NCBI GenBank assembly: GCA_030426765.1
Contig: JAUHXV010000005.1
Location: 1 to 64,000, forward strand
Length of the DNA stretch: 64,000 bases
Source: Bacteroidia bacterium
GTDB taxonomy: Bacteria > Bacteroidota > Bacteroidia > Chitinophagales > Saprospiraceae
Reading direction: 5' to 3'
Shown here: piece by piece, positions 8,811-18,500 of the stretch
How the letters are laid out: the number at the start of each line of letters is the position of its first letter
Numbering within the stretch: position 1 is the stretch's first letter
The notes under the pieces: generated by a model
Database searches by the model: none
The model's input: only the letters and a program-made list of their open reading frames with translations
Told to the model about the DNA's origin: nothing
Position numbers and translations under genes: made by a program

Positions 8811-11800
8811 ATGAAGAATTTGTACGTACTGTTGGTTGGTATTGATGAGTACACACCTCCCAATGCTGTGCTGAAAGGATGTGTCAAAGACATCAACCAG
8901 ATTGAGCACTTTCTTGAGGAATATTATGCTAAGGAGTTTAATCTTAAAATTAAGCGCCTTGAAAATGGACAAGCGACATACGAGAACATTAAAAAAGGTT
9001 TTCGAGAGCATTTAGGCCAGGCCGGTCCTTCGGATATCGTTTGGTTTCATTTTAGTGGGCATGGTTCTGAAGAAAAAACAGCGAAAGAATTTCTCGCCAT
9101 AGAACCCACCGGAAAAGATCAGACCCTGATCTGCAGCGATAGCGGAATTGGAAAAGCTCCCAATCTGGCCGATAAGGAGCTTGCTGTTTTGCTCAACGAG
9201 GTAGCCACAAAAGACAAGCCTTCACCACCGCATATCATGGTTTCCCTCGATTGTTGTCACAGTGGTTCGGGTACGAGATCAGCGGGACAAGATCTCAGCT
9301 GGACTTCGAGAGCCGCTCCTTCCAGTGGAGCAGAACGGACTTTGGATTCATATGCCGATGGCTATTATGCAAGTCTGCCCAGTTTGGAAGTTCCTAAGTC
9401 AAAACATGTCGTGCTCTCGGCTTGCAAAAGTGTACAGACGGCTGGGGATATGCCGCAGGGGGGCGCGTTTACAACAGGACTGGTCAAAGCACTTAGAGCT
9501 GCTAAAGGAAATATTAGTTACAATGATTTATTTCTGCGTGCCCGATCAGCGGTACGGAATGTCAGAGACAATCAGACCCCGCAGTTTGATACCGTGCAGA
9601 ACTTTGATCCTTACGTACGCTTTCTGGAAGGGTCACCTGCAGGTGAAAAAGACCTGTATGAAATTGAGAAGGCCGATGGAAAATGGTCTGTTAAATGTGG
9701 AGCTATCCATGGATTGCCAACCGACCCGGATACCCCAATAGAGTTTGATGTATATACATTACCTCCGGAAAAAAAGCACGTAGGATCCGCGACTATTAAA
9801 TCGGTAGGCGCTCAGCTCAGTCCGATTGACATGGATCTCGAAAGCGAAAAGGGAGTCGTTAATTTCTTCAGGAACCTGGTAGATGATGATGACGACGAAC
9901 CCACCCAATATCTGGCGGCGTTGAAACACATGCCAAATCCACCGCACATCGCAAGTCTCACAGGTGACGCGGGCCTGATCAGCACAGTGAGAAATAATCA
10001 AGATCTCAAACCAAAGCACGTAGCCTGGGCGGAGTCGGATGATAAACCTTCTCTCGAAGTGATATTCTCCTCCAACAATATCAGCATAATGGATCTCGAA
10101 AGAGGTCAGAAAGCATTCACCACCAGAGGGACATCTGATGACGACCTGAAAGCTGTAATGGATGCCCTTGATAAGATTGTAGTTTGGAGACGGTTTATTG
10201 ATCTGACCAATAGCAGCAGAACGCAGCAGGTGAGAAATATGGTGCGCTACGAATTGGAAGAATACGATCGGAAAGGAGATTTGAAAAAGGTGCACACGGA
10301 AGAAAATGTCCGGATTCATGCCTCCAGTCAGGACCTTGAAGATGCGGTTGTGTCCTTTGTACCCGTACTTTATGTGAATAATGTCAAGCAGAATTTATAC
10401 ATCTATTCCTTTTTTGTGGGGTACGACTATTCGATTGAATGTCCTGAAGGCGAAAATGTCTACAGAGATTATGAGCATACGGATCTTTCCAATGTGCGAA
10501 TCAATCTTTGGAAAAGCAAACTGGGATGGGGCCCCGCACCGGGCAATCCGGAGGATACCTGTCACTTCAAGTTGTTGGTTACAACTGAAGCCCTGGACTT
10601 TCAGCAATTTCTGCAGTCTGGACTTGACCCAGGAGCGACTCGTGGTATTTTAAAAACACCAAAACCGGATAAAGTCTTTGGTGATTGGGCGGATTTCAAC
10701 TTTGCCGTTACGCTTGTGAGACAAGACAATACTATTTCTCCGGAAACGGAAGTCTCTCTTGCGGATGGGAATCTGAAGATTAAAGCGCATCCTTCGATGA
10801 GGGGCTCTGTCAGCATCGGACATGCCGAGACCAATGCCCGTAGTGCAGGTCCGATAGATGCTTTTGCACGCCTTCGCGAACAAGGACAGCATGTCGATAT
10901 GGTTGATTTCAGTCCAAGCCGTGGCACCCAAAAGCAGGATATCATCGAGATCAATGGCATCCACCTGGAGACACCCGACGCGCTGGAAAAGGAGCCGCTT
11001 GAAATTTCGCTTAACCAACAAACCCCTGAAGGCGAGCTGCTTTTGCCGATTGCGTTTGATGGTTTGCATTACCACGTAATTGGTGATTCTGTGTCCGATG
11101 AGAAAGGCACGCATTTCAGCATTGATGAAATCCCGGATATGGTGCAAACCGATCCGGATGCAGTGGGCGAGCGGGGTATCCTCAAATCGCTGAAGATGAC
11201 GTTCTTTAAAGTGGCCTTATCAAAACCGGTGAATGAACTCCGATGGGTTGATTTTAAACCAGATGGTAGCCTTGAACTCCAGAAGGAAAATCTTGGATTG
11301 AAAATCGGAAAAGCGAAAAAGGTATTGCTTGTTCTCCATGGCCTTGCCGGGGATGGCATGAATATGTTCAAATCCATCCGCGATAACATACCGAGTGATA
11401 ATATTGATGGGTATGATCTGGTGCTCGTGTATGACTACGAAAGCCTCAATACACCGCTTGACCAGACGGCATCAGCGCTGGCAGGTACGTTGTCAGATTT
11501 TGGTTTCAACAACGGTGATAAGAAAGTGACGGTGATTGGGTATTCGCTTGGAGGACTTATAGCGCGTTGGATGATCGAAAAGTGTGGCGCCAAGTCCTAC
11601 GTGGATCACTGTATTCTGGTCGGCGTGCCGAATAATGGTTCTATGTTCGGTCGGGCAGACTCCTATCTGAACTGGGCAAAGACTATCCTGGACATCTCGG
11701 TCAACTTTATTCCATCGATCGTTCCTTTCTCTGGGGTTTTGGTTAAATTTTTCAAAACCGCTTCAGATCTGGGAGGTTCTATCGCCCAGATCGATCCTAA

Positions 11801-12137
11801 TTCGGATTTTATCAACAAACTCAATAGCAGTTGTGATGAAGCTGTCCGATATACCGTTATTTCAGGAGATGCGGAAGGTGTTGATGCAGAAGGAAGCGGT
11901 TATGATGGATTTATCAAGACTGCTCAGAAGCGATTGGCAAGATATATGAATGCTGACGAGCCTAATGATCTTTTTGCCCCGGTGAAGAGCTTGCAGTGCA
12001 AGATTCTGTGGGAAGGCGGCCATAAAGACAATAAAGTGTTGGAGCCGCTTTCAGTCCATCATTTCGGATATTTTGCTGAAAATACCGGAATTCGGTCGGG
12101 AAATTCGATTTGGAAGGTGTTATCGGAGGAAATTTAG
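8811..12137 (+). CDS. Caspase-like protease fused to C-terminal alpha/beta-hydrolase
   Basis: A 1108-residue cytosolic protein with two catalytic domains. Residues 1 to about 270 are a metacaspase-type C14 domain: opening strand 'YVLLVGIDEY', catalytic His in 'FHFSGHGS' (H84) and catalytic Cys in 'SLDCCHSG' (C149). Residues about 275-830 form a large middle region without a family I recognise, including an acidic run 'DDDDDE' near residue 365. Residues about 835-1108 are an alpha/beta-hydrolase: oxyanion-hole motif 'LLVLHGLAGDG', nucleophile Ser in 'GYSLGG' (S912), likely acid D1053 in 'NDLFAPVKS' and likely base H1083/H1084 in 'SVHHFGYF'. It lacks a signal peptide. Divergent orientation to the CHAT-STAND operon suggests shared control. 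The hydrolase could be a lipase or esterase effector activated by the caspase, which is inference. Confidence 0.88.
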   Translation: MKNLYVLLVGIDEYTPPNAVLKGCVKDINQIEHFLEEYYAKEFNLKIKRLENGQATYENIKKGFREHLGQAGPSDIVWFHFSGHGSEEKTAKEFLAIEPTGKDQTLICSDSGIGKAPNLADKELAVLLNEVATKDKPSPPHIMVSLDCCHSGSGTRSAGQDLSWTSRAAPSSGAERTLDSYADGYYASLPSLEVPKSKHVVLSACKSVQTAGDMPQGGAFTTGLVKALRAAKGNISYNDLFLRARSAVRNVRDNQTPQFDTVQNFDPYVRFLEGSPAGEKDLYEIEKADGKWSVKCGAIHGLPTDPDTPIEFDVYTLPPEKKHVGSATIKSVGAQLSPIDMDLESEKGVVNFFRNLVDDDDDEPTQYLAALKHMPNPPHIASLTGDAGLISTVRNNQDLKPKHVAWAESDDKPSLEVIFSSNNISIMDLERGQKAFTTRGTSDDDLKAVMDALDKIVVWRRFIDLTNSSRTQQVRNMVRYELEEYDRKGDLKKVHTEENVRIHASSQDLEDAVVSFVPVLYVNNVKQNLYIYSFFVGYDYSIECPEGENVYRDYEHTDLSNVRINLWKSKLGWGPAPGNPEDTCHFKLLVTTEALDFQQFLQSGLDPGATRGILKTPKPDKVFGDWADFNFAVTLVRQDNTISPETEVSLADGNLKIKAHPSMRGSVSIGHAETNARSAGPIDAFARLREQGQHVDMVDFSPSRGTQKQDIIEINGIHLETPDALEKEPLEISLNQQTPEGELLLPIAFDGLHYHVIGDSVSDEKGTHFSIDEIPDMVQTDPDAVGERGILKSLKMTFFKVALSKPVNELRWVDFKPDGSLELQKENLGLKIGKAKKVLLVLHGLAGDGMNMFKSIRDNIPSDNIDGYDLVLVYDYESLNTPLDQTASALAGTLSDFGFNNGDKKVTVIGYSLGGLIARWMIEKCGAKSYVDHCILVGVPNNGSMFGRADSYLNWAKTILDISVNFIPSIVPFSGVLVKFFKTASDLGGSIAQIDPNSDFINKLNSSCDEAVRYTVISGDAEGVDAEGSGYDGFIKTAQKRLARYMNADEPNDLFAPVKSLQCKILWEGGHKDNKVLEPLSVHHFGYFAENTGIRSGNSIWKVLSEEI

Positions 12138-12146
12138 ACCCAAAAG

Positions 12147-12186
12147 CAGGAGGGTGTGCCACACCTAGGTGTGGCACACCCTCCTG
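12147..12186. repeat. Perfect 40-nt GC-rich palindrome
   Basis: Both halves are exact reverse complements with CTAG at the centre; the left arm begins CAGGAGGGTGTGCCACAC. It starts 9 bp after the stop of the caspase-hydrolase gene. It has no U-tract of its own, and a separate terminator follows at once. It may stabilise the mRNA end or be a protein-binding site; both are guesses. Confidence 0.9.
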
Positions 12187-12199
12187 ATAAATCGGACAA

Positions 12200-12235
12200 A
12201 AAAAACCGGACAAGTGACCACTTCCCCGGTTTTTT
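12200..12235. terminator. Bidirectional rho-independent terminator
   Basis: The stem pairs AAAAAACCGG (about 12200-12209) with CCGGTTTTTT (12226-12235), and an inner AAGTG/CACTT pair extends it. There are A-runs on one side and T-runs on the other, so it can stop transcription from both converging genes (the caspase-hydrolase on the plus strand and the small membrane protein on the minus strand). Confidence 0.85.
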
Positions 12236-12257
12236 ATAATAATTGGTTTGAATTTGC

Positions 12258-12767
12258 TTATTCGCCGCTTCCGGTAGCTTTTCCTCGCTCACCTCCGCCT
12301 GTGGCTTTTCCTCTTTCGCCTCCTCCGGTCGCTTTTCCAGTTCCACGATCGCGATCGTCAGGGCATTCCCCGTCACCTGTAGTCTTTCCAATGAGATACG
12401 ATACTGCTACACCGAGTATAACGTACTTCACCATGCCGTACACCATCTCTTTGATAGATCCCGCCATATCCATGTTGGTCGACAGGGAGTACCACATGAT
12501 GGTCATGGAAACTGAAACCAGGAGACCCATCCAAATGCCGAAGTTTAAACCTCTCATCGGAGCTTCGGTTTTGCTGGCTGTTCTGTCATAAATTCCGGCA
12601 AAAGCAAGTGAGAAAACAATATAGCTGATGATCAGCCATAAAAAATCAGGCTGCTCACGCATACAGCACTCACCGCTGGAACCTCCCATGATTAATCCGT
12701 ACCAAATGTAGTCTAAAGCGAAAAGCAGGATTGTTCCAACCCCAGTTGCAATTAGAAGTTTTTTCAT
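12258..12767 (-). CDS. Small membrane protein with tandem GKATGGGER tail
   Basis: A 169-residue protein with four predicted membrane helices (residues about 4-25, 44-63, 75-98 and 112-130). After the last helix comes a hydrophilic tail holding two copies of GKATGGGER plus a shorter GKATGSGE end. The first helix, 'LLIATGVGTILLFALDYIWYGLI', resembles small Bacteroidota membrane proteins of the DUF1761 kind, but I would not assign the family firmly. 'GECCMREQ' in the first loop offers two Cys. It converges with the caspase-hydrolase gene across a bidirectional terminator, so it is a separate transcript. There is no evidence that it takes part in the neighbouring protease locus. Confidence 0.75.
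   Translation of the reverse strand: MKKLLIATGVGTILLFALDYIWYGLIMGGSSGECCMREQPDFLWLIISYIVFSLAFAGIYDRTASKTEAPMRGLNFGIWMGLLVSVSMTIMWYSLSTNMDMAGSIKEMVYGMVKYVILGVAVSYLIGKTTGDGECPDDRDRGTGKATGGGERGKATGGGERGKATGSGE
12261..12338 (-). repeat. 27-bp tandem coding repeat (2 full copies plus 24-bp partial)
   Basis: Units lie at 12312-12338 and 12285-12311, with a shorter end at 12261-12284. Each full unit encodes GKATGGGER. The copies differ at a few third positions and in the last unit (GSG for GGG). In-frame copy-number change would alter only the length of the cytoplasmic or periplasmic tail. Confidence 0.85.
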
Positions 12768-12796
12768 TTTGTTAAGCTATTTTAAGGAGTGAATAA

Positions 12797-12842
12797 ATGC
12801 ACATACAGATCACATCACCCTCGGGAAGACTGCGATGTGCAT
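12797..12842. repeat. Inverted repeat in the spacer upstream of two divergent genes
   Basis: ATGCACAT at 12797-12804 pairs perfectly with ATGTGCAT at 12835-12842 across a 30-nt loop. A second small stem, CGGGT/ACCCG, follows near 12851. It lies in the 284-bp gap between the small membrane protein and the cyclase gene and could be an operator or a leader hairpin. No function can be read from it. Confidence 0.4.
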
Positions 12843-13020
12843 GGGATTTCCGGGTGAAAACAACCCGAATTTGAGCAGTGCTGTCACAAGAGTAACATCT
12901 CAATATAGTGAATATATTATATCACACAAAAAGGAAAAAATTGTATTGCGTTGATTTTCCTGCAGAATGTAGCTTCTTCAGGTTTTGTCGGCCACGATCA
13001 CCAGCATGGATTTAATTCAA

Positions 13021-13028
13021 TATCTTTG
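13021..13028 (+). promoter_or_regulatory. Bacteroidota -7 element TATCTTTG for the cyclase gene
   Basis: It matches the TAnnTTTG consensus exactly and lies 23 bp before the ATG of the cyclase-TPR gene. I did not find a convincing -33 TTG at the usual spacing. Confidence 0.5.
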
Positions 13029-13051
13029 ACAATAACATCCCAATTACCTCC

Positions 13052-15286
13052 ATGGACGAACCAGTAGTCAGGAAGTTAGCGGCCATCATGTTTACCGACA
13101 TTGAAGGGTATACCGCTTTTGTACAGAAAGACGAGAAAGCCGCTCTTCAAAAGGTAGCCGTACATCGTAAATTTCTGGAGGAATTCACCACACAATATGA
13201 TGGAAAAGTAATCGCTTTCTATGGCGATGGTAGCCTGAGCATATACAATAGTGCGCTGGATGCAGTTCGCTGCGGAATAGCCATGCAGAAAGCTTACCAG
13301 GGCGATCACCCTATTCCGGTGCGCATCGGCATCCACGTGGGGGATATTGTGTTTAAAGATGAAACGGTATATGGAGATGGTGTCAATATTTCCTCACGGC
13401 TACAAGCTTCCGGAATCCCCGGCTCTATTTATATCTCGGATCGCGTACGGGCAGAAATAACGAATCACCCTGATATTACAACCACCTTTCTTGGACGTAA
13501 GAAGCTGAAAAACGTCAAAGAAGCCGTTGGCGTATACGCGATCACCAACGAAGGCGTACAGGTGCCTTCCGGGATGACTAAACTCCCTGAGCTCAGTAAG
13601 TTTTATCGCTATGCTCCAATTCTGCTGATCGCCGCGCTGGCCGTATGGTTTCTCAACAGTCCGCTTAAGGATAAATTGTTGAATGAAAATTATACCACGG
13701 AAGCTATTTCAGTGCCCGTATTTAAAAATTTCACCGGCGATCCCAGCCTCGATTTTATCGCCCAGATGGGAGCCCACTGGATCACCAAAGAGCTGAGTTC
13801 CACAGAACAGACAAAAGTAGTATCCTATGAATCCGCAAGTGAAATGCTCGAGATGGCCGGACTCTCTATCGATAGTCCCAGAGGCCGTAAACGATATGCC
13901 TCACTGACCGGTGCAGTGGATATGGTGGATGCCAGTTATTCACGCCTTGGATCTGATAAAGATTCCCTGAGAATGACCGCCTTTATCAAAAGCCTCAGTA
14001 ATGCAAGAACCATTAAGGCTTTCGAAGATGTGACGTGCAAAACCAACTCTCCCATGGACTGCATTGAGCAGCTGTCAGGAGATATAAAAGGCTTTCTGGT
14101 CAGCCGTGATGCCAAATTACTCAAAGCACCTAATTATGAAGCCTACAAAGCTTTCCTTCTGGCCAAAGGTGCCTGGCGCGAAGGAGACCCGGAATATGTG
14201 AGAGCTCAACTCGACAAAGCCATTCGCAATGATCCCGACTTTATAGACAGTTATTTTTTACTGCTTGACTTATTTTACAACGAGGGGAAACCACAGGAGG
14301 CCTATGATACCATCCAGGCCATGAAAGTTCGCTTTACCGATCTTAATGCCCGACAGAAGAATATGCTCGAATATCACGAAGCTGATGTAGAAGGGCATAA
14401 TGACGAAGCATATGCATTTTTTCTCAAGGAATACGAAAAGGATCCAAAAGATCTCTTTACGAATAATTCGGCTATCGTCATGGCGATGATGTATCGCCAT
14501 AATCCAAATGAAGCACTGAAATTTTTTAATGAGATTCCATATGACAGCATCCAAACAGAGGGATGTACGTATTGTGGTGAACGGTTTGAAATGGCTATGT
14601 GGGCAGCACTGGATGCAGGGGATATGGAACTGGCAGACATTCTCGCCACTAAAATCTATCAAGCGCTCAATACAAGAAAAAGTTTCGGCACCTTAGTGAT
14701 GTATCACGTTTGGAAAAATGATACAGCAATGATCAACCAGGTCATAACAGATTCGCGAAGACATCCGGATTATGATCAGTATTGGGAATATTTAAATTAC
14801 CTGGCAGGCAGACTCTTTCTGGTACGCGAACAACCGGAAATTGCTTCAATCTATTTTAAGAAAGGGATAGAGCGATGGAAAGGTTCGGAAGATCGTATGC
14901 TGGGGAAATGTTATTATTTTGACAATCAACTCGATCTCGCGCTTGCGCACCACAAAATGGTATTGGAAAAGCGCCCCACCAGCGATATTACCCTCATCGA
15001 AATCGGCATGATCTATGCCCGACAAGGGAATGTGCAGGAAGCGACCAAAGTCATCGAACAACTTGAGTCACGCCGTATTACTTTCGATTATGGGTATATA
15101 GAATACCATCAGGGTCGTATTTATGCCTTGCTGGGTGAAAAGGAAAAGGCAATTGAACTCATTGGTATTGCCATCGGCAAAGGATGCAAGTACGATTTGT
15201 GGATTACCTTCGATCATGATCCGGACATTATGACCCTGAGAGACCATCCGGAATACATTCGCATCATGCGTCAGTTTCAGGACTGA
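13052..15286 (+). CDS. Class III nucleotide cyclase with membrane helix and TPR repeats
   Basis: A 744-residue protein. Residues about 8-165 are a class III cyclase catalytic domain with metal-binding D16 ('FTDIEGYT') and D59 ('FYGDGS'), and the transition-state pair N112 and R116 ('GVNISSR'). A Thr (T105) stands where adenylate cyclases usually have the purine-selecting Asp, as in class IIIb enzymes, and the Lys normally four residues before D59 is Ala. Nucleotide specificity is therefore unclear. A membrane helix lies at about residues 187-203. The periplasmic part has a region like those that set up TolB-type or TPR folds, then several TPR repeats (about residues 360-720). Such proteins likely sense an envelope signal and make cyclic nucleotide; the output partner is not in view. 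Confidence 0.85.
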   Translation: MDEPVVRKLAAIMFTDIEGYTAFVQKDEKAALQKVAVHRKFLEEFTTQYDGKVIAFYGDGSLSIYNSALDAVRCGIAMQKAYQGDHPIPVRIGIHVGDIVFKDETVYGDGVNISSRLQASGIPGSIYISDRVRAEITNHPDITTTFLGRKKLKNVKEAVGVYAITNEGVQVPSGMTKLPELSKFYRYAPILLIAALAVWFLNSPLKDKLLNENYTTEAISVPVFKNFTGDPSLDFIAQMGAHWITKELSSTEQTKVVSYESASEMLEMAGLSIDSPRGRKRYASLTGAVDMVDASYSRLGSDKDSLRMTAFIKSLSNARTIKAFEDVTCKTNSPMDCIEQLSGDIKGFLVSRDAKLLKAPNYEAYKAFLLAKGAWREGDPEYVRAQLDKAIRNDPDFIDSYFLLLDLFYNEGKPQEAYDTIQAMKVRFTDLNARQKNMLEYHEADVEGHNDEAYAFFLKEYEKDPKDLFTNNSAIVMAMMYRHNPNEALKFFNEIPYDSIQTEGCTYCGERFEMAMWAALDAGDMELADILATKIYQALNTRKSFGTLVMYHVWKNDTAMINQVITDSRRHPDYDQYWEYLNYLAGRLFLVREQPEIASIYFKKGIERWKGSEDRMLGKCYYFDNQLDLALAHHKMVLEKRPTSDITLIEIGMIYARQGNVQEATKVIEQLESRRITFDYGYIEYHQGRIYALLGEKEKAIELIGIAIGKGCKYDLWITFDHDPDIMTLRDHPEYIRIMRQFQD

Positions 15287-15513
15287 CCTGGTCAGCGAAT
15301 TGTCGATTTCAATTTTTTTAACCGAAAGATCAGGCTGGAAAAGCAGAGAGGCTCACTTTTTCTGCCAATCGCTATTGGTCAATTGGCACTCTTCTATCTA
15401 AAGAATATCCGCTTCCTGCTGATGTCAATATTTGAAATCAGGCTGTTGGTCTACTTTTGAAAGCCGTTTATTGAGTAATCCCTACTTTCAGAGTTTTAAA
15501 AAAATATCCAATT

Positions 15514-18500
15514 ATGAAGAAGTTTGTTTTCCTGTTATCCCTATCGCTTTTAACCATTCATTTCTGCGACGCTCAGGTGAGTGCCAGAATGTTCCGAACA
15601 CCGGATGTCTCCCAAACCCAGATCGTCTTTTCGTACGGTGGCGATATCTGGATTGTGAATAAAGAAGGCGGAACTGCCGCTAAACTCAGTTCGCCATCAG
15701 GGACAGAAGGATTTCCTCGTTTTTCACCGGATGGTTCGAGTGTTGCTTTTTCAGGCAACTATGATGGCAACTATGATATCTACGTCATTCCATCGCTCGG
15801 CGGTATTCCACAACGCGTGACCTACCACGGAATGGGTGACAGACTCATCGATTGGTATCCGTCAGGCGACAAGCTGCTGTACACCTCCTCAAGAGAAAGC
15901 GGAAAACAGCGGTTCTCTCAGTTTTACAGCGTAGCCGCAGACGGTGGATTTTCAGAAAAACTACCGATGGCCTATGGAGAATATGGCTCACTGTCCCCGG
16001 ATGGTAAAAAGATCGCCTTCAACGAACGAGCTGTGGTCATGGATACCTGGAAGCGTTATCGCGGAGGAATGAATGGAAACATCTGGATTTTTGATTTGAA
16101 GACGTATGAATCCAAAAACATCACGAATACCAACGCAGGTAGCGAACTCCCCATGTGGCATAAAGACCGAATCTACTATATGTCGGATCGAGGCGATGAA
16201 CAGCGGGACAATATCTGGATGTACGACATCAAAAGCGGAGAAACTACCCAGATCACCAAATACAACGACTTTGATATTCACTTTCCATCCCTCGGCCCTG
16301 AAGAGATCGTCTATGAGGCCAACGGAAATATGTATCTGCTGGATCTGAAGACGCATGAATCCCGCATAGTAAATATCAATGTAGTCACTGACCTGATCCA
16401 TGTAAAACCAAAGACCGAAGGCGTTTCGGACTACATTCAGAACGGAGGCATTTCTCCGGATGGTAATCGAGTTATTATGGAAGCCAGAGGCGATGTTTTT
16501 TCTCTTCCGGCAGAAGAAGGGTATGTGCAAAATGTGACACGCACCTCCGGGGTTGCTGAACGCTTCCCGGAATGGTCACCAAATGGAAAATATGTGGCCT
16601 ACTGGAGTGATAAATCCGGAGAGTACGAACTGACCGTCCGCGATATGACACAGGGTGCAAAGGAAACCAAACTCACCTCACTCGGGAAAGGATTTCGGTA
16701 TAGTATCTTCTGGTCACCCGATAGTAAAAAACTAGCCTGGGTAGATCAAACGATGACGTTTTACATCTATAACATGGATACCAAAGCTGTCGATCGCGTA
16801 GACAAAGACGGCCGATTATTTGAAGGCGGCCTGCGCGGATGGCGACCCAGCTGGTCTTCCGATAGTAAATGGCTGGCATACGAGAAGAGTCAACCGAACG
16901 GCAATAGTGCAGTATTTTTCTACAGTCTTGACGCAAAGAAAAGTACACAGGTCACCAGTGGCTTCTACAATGATCAGAATCCTACGTTTGATCCGGACGG
17001 GAAATATCTCTACCTCGTGACTAACCGCAATTTTAGTCCGGTGTACAGTGATTTTGACAACTCCTGGGCGTATCCAAATGCTACCCAACTGGCGGCGATC
17101 ACCCTGACCAAAGAAATTATGAGTCCCCTGTCCACTAAAAATGATACCGTAGCTATCGCGGAAGCAGAAGATCAGGATGATGACGAGAAGAAAGACGAAG
17201 AGAAGGCTGAAGAGGGAAAAGACAAAAAGAAAAAGAATGATGACAAAGTCGCAGATAATGAGGAAAAAGATGAAGACGATGGCTTGAAAATAGATTTCGA
17301 CAACTTTGAAGCGCGATTGGTTGTGCTGCCGCCAAAAGCAGGCAATATGGGTAACCTCAGAGCCGTCAGTGGAAAAGTGTTGTTCTCTCGCTATCCTAAC
17401 TCAGGGTCAGGCGAGTACTCCGGATCACTTAAATATTACGATATCGAAGAGCGGGAAGAACAAACCGTCATTGACAATGTGGGTAGCTATGATGTCAGTG
17501 CAGACGGTAAAAAAGTGCTCGTCGTGCAGCATGGAAAATTTGGGGTGATTAAGCTGGCTCCGGAACAAAAACTTGACGCTACACTGCCCGTGAATGAAAT
17601 GGAGGCAACCATCGACCCGATGGAAGAATGGACACAGATATATCATGATGCCTGGCGCTTCCAGCGGGATTTCTTTTATGATGAAAACATGCATGGAGTG
17701 GACTGGGAGGCGGTACGCGAGCAATACGCTGCGCTGATTCCGTATTGCGTCAATCGCGCGGATATCAACTTTATCATCGGTGAAATGATTGGCGAGCTCA
17801 ATGCATCACATACTTACAGAGGAGGAGGTGATAATGAATCTTCGAAAAGACGAGCTGTCGGTTATCTCGGTATTGATTGGGCTATGAAAGACGGTCATTT
17901 TATGGTGGGCAAAATCATCCGCGGCGCACCATGGGACAATGAAGTGCGATCACCCTTAGACGAACCCGGTGTCAATGTCAATGAGGGTGACTATATTCTT
18001 GCCGTCAATGGCATCGCCCTGACAGAATGGCCTGATCCATGGGCGGCATTTGAAGGACTGGCCGATAAAGCAGTAGAGCTTACGGTCAACTCAAAACCGG
18101 ACTTTGCAGGGGCCCGCACAGTTGTGGTACAAACAATGAGAGATGAAACCCGCTTGCGCAATCTCGCCTGGATCGAACGCAATCGCAAAGAAGTCGATGA
18201 AGCCTCCGGAGGGAAAATCGGATATATCTATGTGCCCAGTACCGGAGTAGACGGACAGAATGAATTGGTCCGTCAGTTTTACGGACAATGGAACAAAGAA
18301 GGCCTCATTATTGACGAGCGTTTTAATAATGGGGGTCAGATACCGGATCGGTTTATCGAGTTACTCAACCGAAAACCACTGGCCTATTGGGATGTGCGCG
18401 ATGGGGACAATTGGCAATGGCCTCCCGTAGCCAACTTTGGTTCTATGGCAATGCTGATCAATGGTTGGTCCGGTTCAGGAGGAGACGCATTTCCGGATTA

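Noticed and set aside
12258-12767. The small membrane protein as a gasdermin-like or pore effector of the caspase locus
   Set aside because: It has several true membrane helices and no soluble beta-sheet body, and it is separated by a bidirectional terminator and converges. Gasdermins look different.
15432-15662. A 76-codon frame starting before the tricorn-like gene
   Set aside because: It overlaps the signal peptide and first blade of the tricorn-like protein in another frame and has no family features.
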